A stretch of DNA of 64,000 nucleotides from Heterohyrax brucei (GCA_028571685.1 CM053141.1:57968333-58032332); one strand, 5' to 3'. Numbered from the stretch's first letter, positions 36,145-49,320 are shown. The notes: generated by a model from the letters alone, not told the origin. Made by a program: numbers and translations.

Positions 36145-36368
36145 TGGAGTCCCAGACAGAACTGAGGCTTTGTAGTCAAATATACCTGGTTGATATCACT
36201 ATGGCATTCCCCTAGTTACTACTTGAGTGAGCGTCGGCAATTTATTTCCCTGTCTGAGCTCAATTTTCTCATCTCCCAACAAGTGGAAATAAATACTATT
36301 TACCTGTCTTTACCCAGACCTGTTGTAAAGAGCCTAATAACGTGTCTGTCTAAAACAGCACCTAGCAC
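36145..36368 (+). mobile_element. MIR SINE
   Basis: GAGTCCCAGACAGAACTGAG, the AATTTATTTCCCTGTCTGAG core and AACAGCACCTAGCACGT fit MIR in plus orientation. Confidence 0.65.
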
Positions 36369-36370
36369 GT

Positions 36371-36598
36371 TAAAAACCAAAACCAAACCAGTTACTGTCA
36401 AGTCAGTTCCAGCTCACAGCAACCTCACACGTGTCAGAGTACAACTGTGCTTCACAAGGTTTTCAATGATTAATTGTTTCGAAGTAGACTGCAAGGCCTT
36501 TATTCCTAGGCACCTCTGGTAGACTCAAACCACCAGCCTTTTGGTGAGCAACAATCACATTAAATCACATTAACCATTTGCACCACCCAGGAACTCCA
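36371..36598 (-). mobile_element. AfroSINE, type C
   Basis: Minus copy with a (CCAAAA)-type end and a CACCACCCAGGAACTCC head. A 9-bp AATCACATT duplication lies at about 36553-36571. Confidence 0.8.
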
Positions 36599-36607
36599 CT
36601 GGAACAC

Positions 36608-36793
36608 TGTTGTTGTTGGTTGCCTTTGAATTGATGTCACTCCTGGTGACGCCGTGGATGCAGAGAAGAACTGTACTCCATAGCATCTTCAAGGCTGTGT
36701 CTTTTTGGAACCAGATTACCGGACCTGTCTTCTGAGGAGCCTCTGAGTGGATTCAAATAACCAACCTTAGCCATCTGTGCCACCCACCAGGGC
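36608..36793 (-). mobile_element. AfroSINE, type C
   Basis: Second minus copy 10 bp after the previous one. It has a TTGTTGTTGG end and AGGCTGTGTCTTTTTGGAAC. Confidence 0.8.
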
Positions 36794-37438
36794 ATACCAG
36801 CTGGCACGGAAAAAGGGCATAATAAATGGTGGTTACTAGCATTTCCTCATCTTTCTCCTATGCTAAATGTTCTCAGAATCACTGCTTGTGTTTTTTTTAG
36901 TTCATGTGTGCCCCTATACCTAAATAAATCTATCACAATTAACGCATGGTAATGCTTAGCTTCACAAATAAAATGTATCGATGTGTCTCTTCAATCTTTA
37001 AATTCACTACTGCTTGGAAGTCAGCTAATTAAAGAATAATTTGTCAACCTAATCTGACTTTGTGCTTAAAGAAAGAGGTACTGGAAAAGAAGCAGAAGGG
37101 GGTAAGAAAGGCTGGAGTATAGCGAGATGGTCCAAAGTGGACTGCCCAAGAGGCTTCTACAAATATGCTGCATACGGTGTAACAGCAAACACGTTGGAAA
37201 TAACCTAAATATTAAACAATGTAAACTAAGTAGATTATGCCAAATACATGTCACGTAACCTTTAAAAGTAGTTCTGTAGAAGTTTAAAATGTTACGAAAC
37301 CACGGGTTTTTGTTTTTGTTTTTCAAGTATGGGTATACAGATAAATACAAAAAAAGTACACAACCACATATTCATAAGGATCATCTCTCTGGTGATCACA
37401 GTTACCAATAATATTTAGTTTCTGTTTGCATTAGAAAA

Positions 37439-37572
37439 GCCTGGCCATCTGCTTCCATAGAGATTGCAGCCAGAAAACCCTGTGGAGCACTTCTACCCTG
37501 TAACAACACGGGGTCACCGTGAGTTGGAATCAACTTGACAGCAGCAACAAGTCTAAGCTTTTTTTTTTTTTT
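37439..37572 (+). mobile_element. AfroSINE, 5'-truncated, type B or C
   Basis: Only the 3' half remains (GCTTCCATAGAGATTGCAGC, GGGTCACCGTGAGTTGGAAT), followed by a T run. Confidence 0.8.
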
Positions 37573-39090
37573 GTGGACCTTCTGGAGTTTACTAATTCAA
37601 TACACATTAGCTGTAGAAAATTTGGAGATCACAGAATTGTTTTTAAAGAACAAAATTAACCTAGAATTTCCTAATGATGGTATTTGCTATCATCCAAGAC
37701 TCACATGTTCAAAACTAGGGATTAAGAGGATTATATAAAATGTTTATGTTGAAATTTTACATAATCCCAAAGTCAAAACAGTAAAATACAATACAAACAA
37801 TATACCTTTGGGAAAGAAACAAGATATGGGAAACTCCTCTAGTGGAAAAGAACTTTTTAACTTGCAAGGTCTGCAACAGATGAAACACTAACTACATGTA
37901 TTTTAGCTGTCTTTCTCTTTCTTCAAAGGCTTGTCAACAGCTAACAAATTTCAGAAGGCAATGCAAGATAGTGAATAAAAGACAAGGTTTCTCTTTGAAG
38001 TCGAGTTTATACAGTTTTTACTTAGTCTTTAGTTTAAAGAAACTGTGACCTACAGGAATTTGTTTCAGGTATTGTTTAAGCTGGTAAAGCAAAGCATCCT
38101 GCATTCTGCTGAGAACACCTGGTTAAATTCTCTTGTCTTTGAACCAACAGTGAAACTTTCAGTCTCATCAATTCCACCCACAAACGTCCCTTAACCAATG
38201 AAGTCTCACCCTCAGTGACTGCTGAACAAGAGATAACTTCTCACACTTAGCAGTCAGGCCTATATTCCAAAGAATAACAAGTATGTACTCATTCTCTAAT
38301 AAAGCTGGTAAACTGTAACACACTTATAAAAATTCTAGGGTGGTCATCTTCTAGAAACGTAAATATATACATATATATATAAATGCCTCTTAAGATTTTA
38401 TGCAGGGTGATGGATGAGAGTAGATTTTAAAACTTTTAAGGAAATTATTTTTGCAACAAAACATTTGGAAAGAAATCAGATTAATTTCACCATTCCAGTG
38501 AAACTCAAAATGTACACTGACAGAATCCAAGAATCAAAACTACAAATAAAAAAACTGTAAATAAAATTCAGATGGGAAATCTGAATTGCTTTTAACAGCT
38601 CACACCTCCCCCCATAAAAAATGAATTTTAAATCTTAAAAGTACTTATGTGAATCCATCATGTCTAGTCTAAAATTATGCCAACTGGCAATGGTCTAGAA
38701 ACTAAAATAAAGTTACACCAAGGTGTGTCACAGACGGGAAACAACAAACTGTTAGACTTTGGCAGCCAAGCCAAGTGCCGCAGGAAGTCACCAAATCAGT
38801 GTATCTAAATTAGTAAGCTTTGTTTAAAACACAGTGCACACACTTCTTTTTTTTAAGGCAAAAATGTTTGTTGAAATACCTTTTTAATGGTAATGATTGC
38901 TGCAGCAGCAAATCACACCTCCAATTTCCCACAAACATGTATCTATACCACTACAGTAAACTGAAGGACTCCCACATACTATCCCTCTAAGACTGATAAT
39001 AAATACTTGAAGAGGCTGAAACTACACAGTTAACAGCAGCTACCACAGACAGCAAGGAAAAAAAAAGTCAGGCAGACATTAGTTTACTGA
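37573..39090. other. SINE-free intron block
   Basis: 1.5 kb of AT-rich unique sequence. (TA)-rich at 38360-38385. No gene recognised. Confidence 0.45.
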
Positions 39091-39240
39091 GTGTCTACTA
39101 AGCATCAGGTGCTTCACTTTCACAGATCCTCCTTTAATCCTAAGAAGCCTGTGAGTGAAGCAGTCTTCTCTCCAGTATGCAAATGAAGACAACTGAAGCT
39201 CTAAAAGACTGAATAGCACTTCAGTGTGATCTGAAGCAAG
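39090..39240 (-). mobile_element. MIR SINE
   Basis: GAGTGTCTACTAAGCATCAG and ATGAAGACAACTGAAGCTCT fit the MIR order in reverse. Confidence 0.55.
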
Positions 39241-39601
39241 AAAACAGCAAAGATACTTTTGTAATACAGTCTACCAACCTCCAAATCCAAATTCTTTTCA
39301 CCATATTTGGTGACAGTCACTTTGGCAAACAATGATTATCAAATAATTTATTGTCCTCAACAAGGAACATTACGTCAGGGCAATTCAACTATTTCTAGAT
39401 CATTGTTTTAACACTGATAATGTCCTCTGGGCAAGACCATTCATCCTCCATTCAGCACATCACAGGAAATCAGAATAACCTAAGATCCAGTTATTACTGC
39501 CTCAGTCACTGTCCTTCCACTCTCTTCAGAAATGAGCTCGCTGGCCTGTTCCTGGGATCTCGTCAATAAGCCCCATGATACACATTTAACCAACTTGAAT
39601 A

Positions 39602-39675
39602 CTCTGGGGGTCAGTTTTACCCTGGCCCCTAGGGTCGCCATGAGTCGGCTCTGACTGGACGGCACATGGCAGGCT
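39602..39675 (+). mobile_element. AfroSINE, type D (tail-only form)
   Basis: CTGGGGGTCAGTTTTACCCT and GGCCCCTAGGGTCGCCATGA are the plus-strand equivalent of the unit at 23333-23418. Confidence 0.75.
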
Positions 39676-39699
39676 ACATATGAGTGTCTCCCTTCCTAA

Positions 39700-40980
39700 G
39701 TTACCACACTCTTTCTTCTCAGTTCAACTTTTCAAAAAATGACCTATACCTATAATCATTTCTTCACCCACTGCCCACTTCTCAGCCCACAACAATCTGG
39801 CTTTTCCCCACCACTGAAAGGGCTCTACATAAGGTTATCTTTGTGCAGCTACAGTGACCTTTGTGTAACTAAATTTAATGGACACTTTCCAGCCATCATT
39901 TGACTTGATCTTTCAGAAGAATGTAGATATTGTTACCACTCTCTCCCCTTAGCTTTCCAAGAAGAAATACTCTTCTAGTTTCTAAAGTGTTCTTAGTCTT
40001 GGTGGTTTTAATTTCCTCCAACCAATCCAGAAAGGATGGTGTTTTCCCAAACTCAGTCCTAAATCATCTTCCCTTCACACTTTGGAACCTCTTCCTGAGA
40101 TCTCAACAATTCCCACAACTTTAGTTACAATGAATCTATCAATGACTTCCAAAACTGGACCATTCCTCTGAATTCTGGATTCATTTATCCAACTGAGGAT
40201 TTGATACCTTCACATAGATATTTTAAAGGCATCTCAAAGACAACACACCAAAAATCAAACTCACTATCTCCTCCCCAACTCCATCCTCCCCCAGATCAGG
40301 TTCACCCTTAGTGATCTCCTGCTCAATAACTGGCAGGAAGCACCATCTATCTAATTACACAAAGCAAGCACTTAAAAAGTCTATCTCCCCTATATACACC
40401 ATTCAATATGCTACTACAACTTCTTCATCTTATCTTCCTAATATCTCTCAAATCCACCTGCTTTTCTTCTAATCACCATTTCTGTATTCTATCATTACCC
40501 CTCACTTGGACTGTTTCAGCAGTCTCTCAATTGATCACTCTAAATCCATTCTTTCCCAGCTCTAATCTGTATTCTTCCTTGTAGCCAATGTAATCATCTC
40601 TAGAAGTTATTCTATTTAAGCTATTCCTTTCCATTCTATTTAAGACCCCCATTACAAACTTCAGAAACCATGGTGGTGTGGCATAGTGGTTAGTAAGTAC
40701 AGCTGCTAACAAAAAGGTCAGCAGCTCAAATCCACCAGGCGCTCCTAAGAAACTGTGGAACAGTTCTACTCTGTCTTATAGGGTTGCTATGAGTCAGAGC
40801 CTATTTGATGGTAACAGCTTTGGTTTTAGTTTTTCCAGTTATTAAAAACTTTATGGCACCTGTACCACTCCCTCAGAGCAATAACTGGCTCGTTTTTGTA
40901 TTATTTATGTGATTATCTGTATCTTCAGTGCCCCAAACACGTAACACCTGGCACACAGTATGTGATCAACTAGAATGTGT
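39700..40980 (+). mobile_element. L2 LINE 3' portion, split by an AfroSINE
   Basis: About 1.1 kb of L2 in plus orientation. It includes CTCTCAAATCCACCTGCTTT, CCCTCACTTGGACTGTTTCA and the terminal CACCTGGCACACAGTATGTG near 40950. AfroSINE 40664-40836 lies inside. Confidence 0.7.
40664..40836 (+). mobile_element. AfroSINE, type A, in L2
   Basis: Near-full plus copy (GAAACCATGGTGGTGTGGCA to TTTGGTTTTAGTTTTT). Confidence 0.88.
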
Positions 40981-41154
40981 GGCATAAATGGTACATATGG
41001 CTAAGTGCTCTGCTGGTAACTGAAAAGTGAGCAGCTTGAACTTATCCAGTATTTCTGTGACGATTACAGCCCAGAAAACCCAGCAGAGCAGTTTTAGTTT
41101 GTCACATGGGGTCACTATGAGTCAAAAATGACTCAGTGGCATCTAATAATAACT
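40981..41154 (+). mobile_element. AfroSINE, type C
   Basis: Plus copy directly after the L2 end. The tail CATCTAATAATAAC is the type C ending. Confidence 0.75.
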
Positions 41155-41370
41155 ACGTAATAGACACTGGGCCATGTACCAATGAAAACCTACAGATGGG
41201 GTTAAAAAAAAAAATGAAGCTGCAAGGTAAGGTGACTTACTACCCAAGAGGTAGGTGATAAAACTGGGATTCAAACTCAGACCTGTATGTCTCCAAATTC
41301 CACATTCTTAACATTTGTGCATTCCACGAATACTCAACAAACTTCTGAAACTTTGGAGGGAGGAAAAGAA

Positions 41371-41571
41371 CAGCTATCACGGAGTAGACTTCAACCCATG
41401 GTGACCCCATGTGTTGCGGAGTAGAACTGCACTCCAAGGAGTTTTCCAGGCTGTTAACCTTCTGGAAGCAGATCACCAAGTGTTTTTACTGCAAAGCCTT
41501 TGGGTGAACTCAAACACCAACATTTCACTTAGCAGCTGAACACTTTTAACTGTTTGTGCCACCCAGGAACT
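41371..41571 (-). mobile_element. AfroSINE, type C
   Basis: Minus copy with GACCCCATGTGTTGCGGAGT and a TGCCACCCAGGAAC head. Confidence 0.82.
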
Positions 41572-41581
41572 TGCCCACATT

Positions 41582-41786
41582 CAAAGCCCTCTGCCATCAA
41601 GTTGGTTCCTACTCCTAGCAACCCTACAGGACAGAACAGAACTGCTCCACAGGGATTCCAAAAGTGTATCTTTATGGAAGTAGACCATCGTATCTTTCTC
41701 CCACAGAGCTTTCAGCTGGTAGGTCTGAACTGCTGACTTCTTGGGTTATCAGCAAAGCACTTAAACCAGCACACCATCAGATCTCC
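41582..41786 (-). mobile_element. AfroSINE, type B
   Basis: Minus copy 10 bp from the previous one. It has the type B segment (TATCTTTATGGAAGTAGACC, TCTTTCTCCCACAGAGC). Confidence 0.82.
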
Positions 41787-42059
41787 TTTTCCTACATTAC
41801 TACCTTCTAAATACTTTAGTCTTCAGCTTTTTCCTATTTTCTGCTGACAGTAATACTCACCTCATTCTTAGCCAAGCTGGATTTATAATTGCATCTTACA
41901 GACTGCTGCAGTTACTCAAAGTATGAAAGTATGCCCTCATCACTATGTGCTCTGTCTTCCTAACCTGAATCTTCTGCAGCAAAGGGCATTCTTTAATAAG
42001 TAACATCTACTTTCCACTATGACTTTGAAACACGGGTTGGACAAACATTATTTTCCTGT

Positions 42060-42190
42060 AATTTACAAGTAAATGAAGCAGCCAGTTTAAAAGGCTTGCC
42101 TGTGTATCACAGAGAACAGCGGGGGCAAGACCAGAATTGAGCTCTTAATACAAGTGCTTTTACCACTAGATTATATTGCAAACCTTTTAA
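42060..42190 (-). mobile_element. MIR SINE
   Basis: CAAGTAAATGAAGCAGCCAG, GCAAGACCAGAATTGAGCTC and TTTTACCACTAGATTATATT match the MIR middle and A/B-box side in reverse. Confidence 0.6.
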
Positions 42191-43390
42191 AGTTACATAA
42201 ACAAACTGCCACTCACTAAAAATCATCCACAATATCACATTCTAGGCAAGAGAAAAAAGTCTACACAAAAACTTACATTTGTAAAAGGTACTTATTTATT
42301 ATCTGATTTGGTGAACAATTAGACTACATTCAGTGGCGGCACTTAGAATCATATTCACACTGTGGGACATAAACTATGAGTATAGTTATTCAACTATCGC
42401 TATAAAGCTGAGAATTGCCCACAGCCTGGCTAACAAGTTTTGATAACATCACAATTTAAGAAACCTTTTTTTTCTGAACTGCGCCACTGGGTCAGACAGA
42501 GACAGTATTTAAAAAGGTACACATTTAAAATTCCTTTCTCTTACCCACACTTTGGAAAAAGTAAAATATAACAAATGTCATTTGCCTCTGCTACACTGTG
42601 TAACTATGCCTGGTATATCTTCCAAAAGAAAACTGGATATCACTTGAAAACATTTTTTAAATAATTCTTAAGGAAAAATATTACAGAAGTATATGGTTTA
42701 ATTACATGTAGTCATGTAACTTATTTAACCTTAGATTAGCGCAATCCCAGAACACTGGAGATGGATATTATTACTACTGACATCTACTCCTTAAGCTCTA
42801 TGGAAAGAAGAAAGGAAGAATTCATATCAACCAAGAGAAGCTACAGTGAGTACTGTAGGCCTGGCTCCTTTGGCCTGTACTTTAACTCTTGACCAGTTCA
42901 CAGTCATAAAACAAAATCTTGCATGTTTTAAAAGTGAGTACTAAGGTAAGTTATAACTATCTGAATCATGCCATTTCCACCTCACATAACTTTTCTTTAT
43001 TCCTATTTCTGGTTTTCTGTTTTCTCTCCAACTATGAATATTCATTTGGGTACCTGGCCTATGAGCTGTGGGAATATTGCTTACTTAGCAGAAAAATCAG
43101 ATCTAAGTTATCTGATTACAGAAAGAAACAGGACGGAGGTAATCAAAACATTTCCCATAGTGATCTGAGCACCAGAAACTGAAATACAAACTAGGTTCCA
43201 GTTCCAACGTTGTTTAAACTGGCGTGGACTACACTATGTTCCAAAGGAAAAAATCACCAGCAGATGAAATCAAATTTAAATAACAGACTACGTCTGACAG
43301 TGGTACCAAATGGGTTTATCAGCTTGATAACGATAATGACAACAACAGCAGCAACATCTGAACACCTACTAAAAGCTGGCTTCAACGACT
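42191..43390. other. SINE-free intron block
   Basis: 1.2 kb with no repeat or gene that I recognise. Confidence 0.4.
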
Positions 43391-43600
43391 TACTAATTGA
43401 CTGTGCGAAACATTATCACCCCTAATGTCCCGCCACTATGAGGGAGGCACTGTTCACACCACCTTTTTCCTCACTGGTGAAGGAATCCATAGACACTTCA
43501 AGTGACCCGCCCAAAGTCACACAATGACAGGTGGAGCTAGAACTGAAACTCCAGAAGAGTGACTGATAAAGCCAAGTGCCTGATGCACGTGACAAATAGC
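43391..43600 (-). mobile_element. MIR SINE
   Basis: CCCGCCCAAAGTCACACAAT and GGTGGAGCTAGAACTGAAAC are MIR signatures in reverse. Confidence 0.6.
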
Positions 43601-43725
43601 AGAATACCTCCATGTGCCCTACTCTTTCCAAGCACCCACATTATCTTGTTTTCACCCAGTACCACAGATAGACTGATATGCTTCTGAACAACTTACCTTA
43701 ATTATTTGCACAATTTGGCACTAAG

Positions 43726-43887
43726 AAAACCAAATCCCTTGTCATGGGGTCATTTCCCAGTCAGCGACCCTATAGGACAGAGTAGAACTAACTGCCCCAT
43801 AGAGTTTCCAAGAAGTAGCTGGTGGATTCACATGGCTGACCTTCTGTTCAGATGCTAAGCTCTTAACCACAGGACCACTAGGGCTCC
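43726..43887 (-). mobile_element. AfroSINE, type A
   Basis: Minus copy with a duplicated ACTAACTG step (GTAGAACTAACTGCCCCATA) and a CTAGGGCTCC head. Confidence 0.85.
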
Positions 43888-44925
43888 AATTTTGCACTAG
43901 ACAAAAGTAAAGTTCCCAGCAGTTCATATTATCTCTCCTGGAAAGTAAGAGCAATGATCTCAGTGGAGAATTTTTTAAAGAAAAGACTGACTTCACTAAA
44001 AATTGTTGCCTATCTCCCCTTGTGAGGCTCTCGTATAGTCTGCAGTACCTGTGTCACTCACTCCTGGAAATCTCAGTGCTTAGAGTGCAAGGGATTCTCG
44101 GTAACATAGACACTGCTACCATTATTATCTTAAGAGTCTGTCTCCCAAAGTAAGCAAGAGGCTACTTGAGATCCACACGTTTTGTTTTCTCTTGCATCCA
44201 TTTTTGTCTCCAGTGCTACAACATAAAATTAGGCTGAAACTAATACACCTCACAGAGTTCTGTGACAGTTACATGAGTTTATGTGGAAACATTTGTCAAA
44301 GGCACATCCCTGTCAATAGTTTTTTCTTTTTTGTCACTGTTGTTTTGTTTTCTCCTCATCTCTCTCTCTAGCAACTACACAGTCAATCCACCTCTTACTG
44401 CTGACGCAAATGGACCAAAAGGCAAGGCAGAACCCGGCTTAACAAGCTGCCAATTAACTGACAAGCTCATCCGCTACACATTTCCTATATGTCATTTTCC
44501 TGGACACTCCACCCTGAAAGAGACTCTGGAAACATTTCCAAGGAGTGACATGTGAGGACTAAACCACGAGGTTCTAACTATATCTGCTGAGGCAAGCTTA
44601 CCAAAGGTGACTGACCTCTGTATATACAATGCTCACTTGAGATACAGGTAAGGACAAAGGTCATCCTTTCCTGTGACGATCTGGAGGAATGCCTGCAACA
44701 ATGCTGTTTAATGAAAAACGTTGTGTAACATTACTGGAGAAGGCAAAGAAGCAACATCCTTCAGCATGATATACCCTCACTGTAAACTCTTAGTAGTTAT
44801 TAGGAGTCTGAATTATAAAACGTTTTATGCCCCCTTTAGGTAGTAGACACACACGTTCAAAATATGGTAAGCAGAAAACTACCTCTGAAGCCCAATCATA
44901 ATTAAGCAGAATTATGACAGTCATA
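43888..44925. other. Intron sequence, nothing recognised
   Basis: About 1 kb without a repeat or gene I can support. Confidence 0.4.
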
Positions 44926-45131
44926 AAACAGATGCCCTGTTGCCACTGAGTCCATTCTGACTCATAATAACCCTACAGGATAAAACAGAACTGCCCCACA
45001 GGGTTTCTGAAACTATAAATATTTACAGAAGCAGACTGTCAACATCTTTCTCCCAGGAAGCATATGGTAGGTTGGAACCACGACCTTCTGATTACCCGCC
45101 AAGAGCCAAACTACTGTGCCACCAGGGCTCC
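44926..45131 (-). mobile_element. AfroSINE, type B
   Basis: Full minus copy. ATATTTACAGAAGCAGACTG and CATCTTTCTCCCAGGAAGCA give the type B segment, with a CCACCAGGGCTCC head. Confidence 0.87.
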
Positions 45132-45604
45132 TAAAACATATAAGTCACTGGAAACAATCACTGCTTATATAGCCAACTATTTCCCCCAATCACTCCTTCC
45201 TCACCCTTTCTATTATTACAACCTTTCTGGGCTAATTAATCTGCATTCAGAAGTTATAATCCTCAAAAATGCACTTTCCAGTTCTTGATCATTTGCTTCC
45301 TAGTTGCATAACCCTAGATGACTTTCCCAATTACTTTTAAGCCTTAGTTCCACCATGTACAGAATGGACATGAGCAAGCTACTTTCCCAGCAAACTGCTT
45401 AGACACCTCACAGGCCATACAGGGATGTCAGTCAACACTAAATCAGTATCCTCTCACTAAATATATCATTTATTCTGACATTGAGAATTAAATGTTAAAA
45501 AAAGCTCACTAATACGAAGAGCACACATGAAATGGCAAATGTTTTGCTATACATACTCTACCACACAAAAAAAATTAAAGACAAAAAAATAAAGATGTAA
45601 TACG

Positions 45605-45930
45605 ATACTATAAGCCATGCTGGCCTTTCTTCTGTCATTTCAACACAAAAGGTCCCTTTCCCCATCCAGCCCTCTACACTTGCTCTCTCCTAAACCTGGA
45701 ATGTTCTCACCCCAGCTCCTCTATGGCCAACTCATTTTCATCCTTACAGTCTCAGTTCAAACATTTGCTTCCTCGGAGAAACCTTCCTTAAGACTGCCCT
45801 CTCCACCACAATGTCTTACTCTATCATCCTGTTTTAATTCTTCCATGGCATTTATAAACAGCTGTAATTATACCAGCATATCTTTTTTCACTGCCATTCC
45901 CAGCCTTTAGCTTTGTTTTAAGCACATAAT
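45605..45930 (+). mobile_element. L2 LINE 3' fragment
   Basis: CTAAACCTGGAATGTTCTCA, TTCCTCGGAGAAACCTTCCT and TAATTCTTCCATGGCATTTA follow the L2 3' order. Confidence 0.65.
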
Positions 45931-45941
45931 AAAAAATTTTT

Positions 45942-46104
45942 AAAAACCAAACTTGTTGCCACTGAGTTGATTCCAACTCATAGTGACTTTATAAGACAGA
46001 GGAGAACTGCCCCATCAAGTTCTCAAGGAGTACATGGTAGATTCTAACTGCCAACCTTTTAGTTAGCAGCCATGGCTCTTAACCACTACACCACCAGGGT
46101 TGCC
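45942..46104 (-). mobile_element. AfroSINE, type A
   Basis: Full minus copy. A (AAAAT)n tract follows at about 46128-46149. Confidence 0.88.
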
Positions 46105-46149
46105 AAGCATATAATGGGTACCTGACAAAAAATAAAATAAAATAAAATA

Positions 46150-48297
46150 TGATACAAAGCTAAATAGTTGAAAACAAATTTAATGTTGTACTTACATAAT
46201 ATTGAAAAACTAAATCAGGTTAACATGTCAAAAAATTATCAGATCAAGGAAAACAAGAGTAAAAGGGAAAGGACACATGGAAAGGTATTACATAACAGGT
46301 TTTCTTTGCTGCCCAAGTTTAACGGCAAAGAGGAATTCAAATGAAACTTACAAAATGCGAATATGCAACAAAGGTCATCCAAAAGTACCATGAACTCTAC
46401 TTTTCACATGAGGAGTGCCCAGCCCCAAGGCCTGGGTAACAGAAACAGCAAAAATGGCTAGAGGGTAGCTAACTCATAGTCTGGACTAAGCTGACACCTA
46501 GGATTCATCATTGTATACAGTAAGTTTTTCTGCTTGTTAGATTACTCTGTACTACAGACCTAACCAGACCAATTTCCACTAAGGCTGAGATTACTACCAC
46601 TTGAAGATCATATATGGGGTTTTTACACAACTGATAAAACAATACTACTTCAAGATGCTTTATAAATGTCAATGATATTTCATGAATACTCATGGGAAAT
46701 ACCTTAAGAGTCTGTCACTAAACAAAATTAGTTGATGCTATTTCTACCAGTATTATTATCTTAAGAGGTGGTGAGTTTATAGATTATTTTACCTGACAAA
46801 CATGTTATAATGCATAACATGTGTAAGGCACTGTTCTAAGTATTTTAACACACTCTGACTCAGTTAAGCTCATGACAACCACAGGAAGTAGGTACTTCCA
46901 TCGTCATACAGTTGAGGATAGATGAGGCACAACTAAGAAATTGGTCCAAGGTCACACAACTAGTATACTCAGGAGCTGGAATTTGAACTAGACAGTCCAG
47001 CTCCAAAGTCTACCACTACACTATGCTGTTCTTCTAATGTTTTAAACAAAAATCTATCGAGAGTAAAAGACTAAATCATTCCCAATTGCCAACCATTTCC
47101 AATTAAGCAAAACAGGCTCTGAGCTACTTGAGTTTTAAACCTTCACAGCAGAAAGCTAAAGATGGAGAACGGAAAGCAGAAAGAGGAAAAAAAGAAGTGA
47201 GAATGAAAAGGAAGGTTAATAAAAAATTGTTTAAAATATGTGGATGGAAAGACATGAAAGTCACGTGTAACCACCATTCACAATATTGGATGCAGACTGC
47301 TTTTCTGAAAAGAAAATGAGAATAAAAAAGTAGACACAGTGTCTATAGAAACCCAAATTAACTCACTATAAAAAAACTATAAATTCCCATCCCAATATGC
47401 TGAACGGAGCCACCTACCTATATTACCAGGAAGCAGACAATGAAAACACATTCCAAGTTCTTGTCGATAAAAACTGAAACGTCACATTAACTGGTTCACT
47501 TAACATCTAAGAGTATAGCATTCTCTGCCAACTTCTCTTTTTTACAGGGTAAACATTAACGATTTAAACTTCAATCTCTTATCTAAAAGAATCAGAATAA
47601 TTATCCCAAGCTAAGTTAACACACAGAAGACTCTGATAGTGCTCAGCCAAAAATGATAAAAGAGGAAGATTAGTATGGATTCAGGGCATGTCTGAATTTC
47701 CAAAAGCATGTAATTCAAAAAGAATATGAAGGAAGAATCTACATTTCATAAACTCTGCAGAGGGAGAGCTGTCTGTCTGAACATCTCCATACTCTATGCC
47801 AACCAAGGTAAATATGAAAAGACAACTGTACACAACCAATTAAAGAGTAGCACTTTCATTCAACTCAGCCCCTTTCTGCTTTTGTTCCAAGCTACCCACT
47901 TAAAGGAAGAAAAATTTCTCAAAACAAGACTCCAATTTCCCCCAAGAATATGTCAGTTTGACAAATTTCTGTTCATTTTTTGAGGCTTCTTCCTGCTCTG
48001 TTGCTGGGAGGAAAGAGACAAGTTACAGAAAACAGAGAAATAATCCCAATAAACCTTGAACAGAGACAAAATAAGTTTAGAAGTTATTTTCAACTTCTAA
48101 ATAGAAGTCAATAGAAGCTAAAATGGTAAGTGGTCAGGACAGGAGATATCTTACCTGAATGTTTATTTTTATCTTCAATACCTAATACAATCCCCAGCAT
48201 CTAGGTACTCAACAAATATTTGCTGAAAGAATAATGAACAAATAAATGTTGGGAGGAAACGGCACAAAATGGAGGAGGACACTTAGCCAGTGAGAAT
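46150..48297. other. Intron block with one MIR and an L2 end
   Basis: Holds a MIR at 46795-47030 and an L2 terminus at about 48160-48245 (CCCAGCATCTAGGTACTCAA). Otherwise unassigned. A lysine-rich open frame at 47128-47319 is a purine-rich artefact. Confidence 0.5.
46795..47030 (-). mobile_element. MIR SINE, nearly full length
   Basis: TAAGGCACTGTTCTAAGTAT, CAAGGTCACACAACTAGTAT and GTCTACCACTACACTATGCT give the MIR order in reverse over about 235 bp. Confidence 0.75.
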
Positions 48298-48356
48298 CTT
48301 TCCTAGAATACAGTCACCATGAGTTGGAACAGACTCAACAGCAGTGGGTTTTTTGC
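48298..48356 (+). mobile_element. AfroSINE tail fragment
   Basis: Only the last about 45 bp (GTCACCATGAGTTGGAACAG, then GCAGTGGGTTTTTTG). Confidence 0.7.
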
Positions 48357-48727
48357 AGATGAAAAGGCACAGGTTGGCATCAGGAAAGAGACCAGTCCTC
48401 CAGGGTAAGGGACAGAATGATATCAGCATTACAGTCATGACAAACGGCATCAGTATTTAAGACAATTATTGGAGTAGTCCGATTCCACAACCACCTAGTA
48501 TTTGCTGCCCATGTTTTCTGTTGTCAGACTTCACACCAAGCCTATTGACTTCGATTTGGCATCAACAATGACACCACACACAGAGCATGCTAAGGGAAGC
48601 ATAATCCCCCTCCCCTAAAAGCCAATGTTGGGGCCCCTGTGCTCCTGCTGCATCTGCTATTAAGGGCACCTGTAATTGTATCTAGTGCAGACAAGTAAGC
48701 TATCTCCAATCTGTTTTAGACATAGAT

Positions 48728-49320
48728 GGGTATGCATCAGTCAAGGTCCTGGCAATAAACTGACACACAATGAAGAGAATTTAATGAAAGAACCATTTTC
48801 AAAGGTATAGCGGGGTTTACAGAAAGCAGCAAGGCATGATGAAGCACCATAAGGCTATCATTATCAGGAAACTCTTTCCACCTCAAGAGTCTTGGTAGCA
48901 CAGCAGTTAAAGTATGTGGCTGCATATCAAAAGGTCAGCAGCTGGAATCTATCAGCTGTTCAGCATGAGAAAGATGTATCAATCAGTTTCTGTCAAGATT
49001 TACAGCCCTGGTAGTTCTACTCTGCCCTATAGGGTCTATGTGGGCAGAAACTGACTCAACAGCATTGGCTTTTGGTGTTTTGTTTACCACCTCTAGGCCT
49101 ACAAGGGAGAGTAACCAGATACAGCTTCTGGCAACACAAAGGCCAGCAGGAGGGAAACGACTCCTCCAGGCCTCCTGCTGATGTTCCATCACCCAAAGCC
49201 AACCAGAAATCAGAGAGCAAGGGCTCAGTCAATGTACTCCATAGAAGTCACTTTCCAGAGCACTGAACAGGGTGGAAAAAGGTAGTGAGAAAATCTGAAG
49301 GGGTAGAGAATATGCAGCAC
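48728..49320. mobile_element. Unclassified old repeat split by an AfroSINE
   Basis: 48728-48883 (GTCAAGGTCCTGGCAATAAA, TTTACAGAAAGCAGCAAGGC) and 49083-49320 resemble a dispersed mammalian repeat, either a DNA transposon or an LTR. I cannot name it. Confidence 0.35.
48884..49082 (+). mobile_element. AfroSINE, type B
   Basis: Plus copy with the type B segment (TCAAGATTTACAGCCCTGGT) and a GCATTGGCTTTTGGTGTTTT end. Confidence 0.8.

Noticed and set aside
44283-44555. 90-codon plus-strand open frame with a hydrophobic N-terminus
   Set aside because: T-rich DNA gives apparent signal-like leucine/phenylalanine runs. There is no homology, and it is antisense to the host gene.
47128-47319. Lysine/arginine-rich 63-codon frame
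   Set aside because: Purine-rich low-complexity DNA without gene context.
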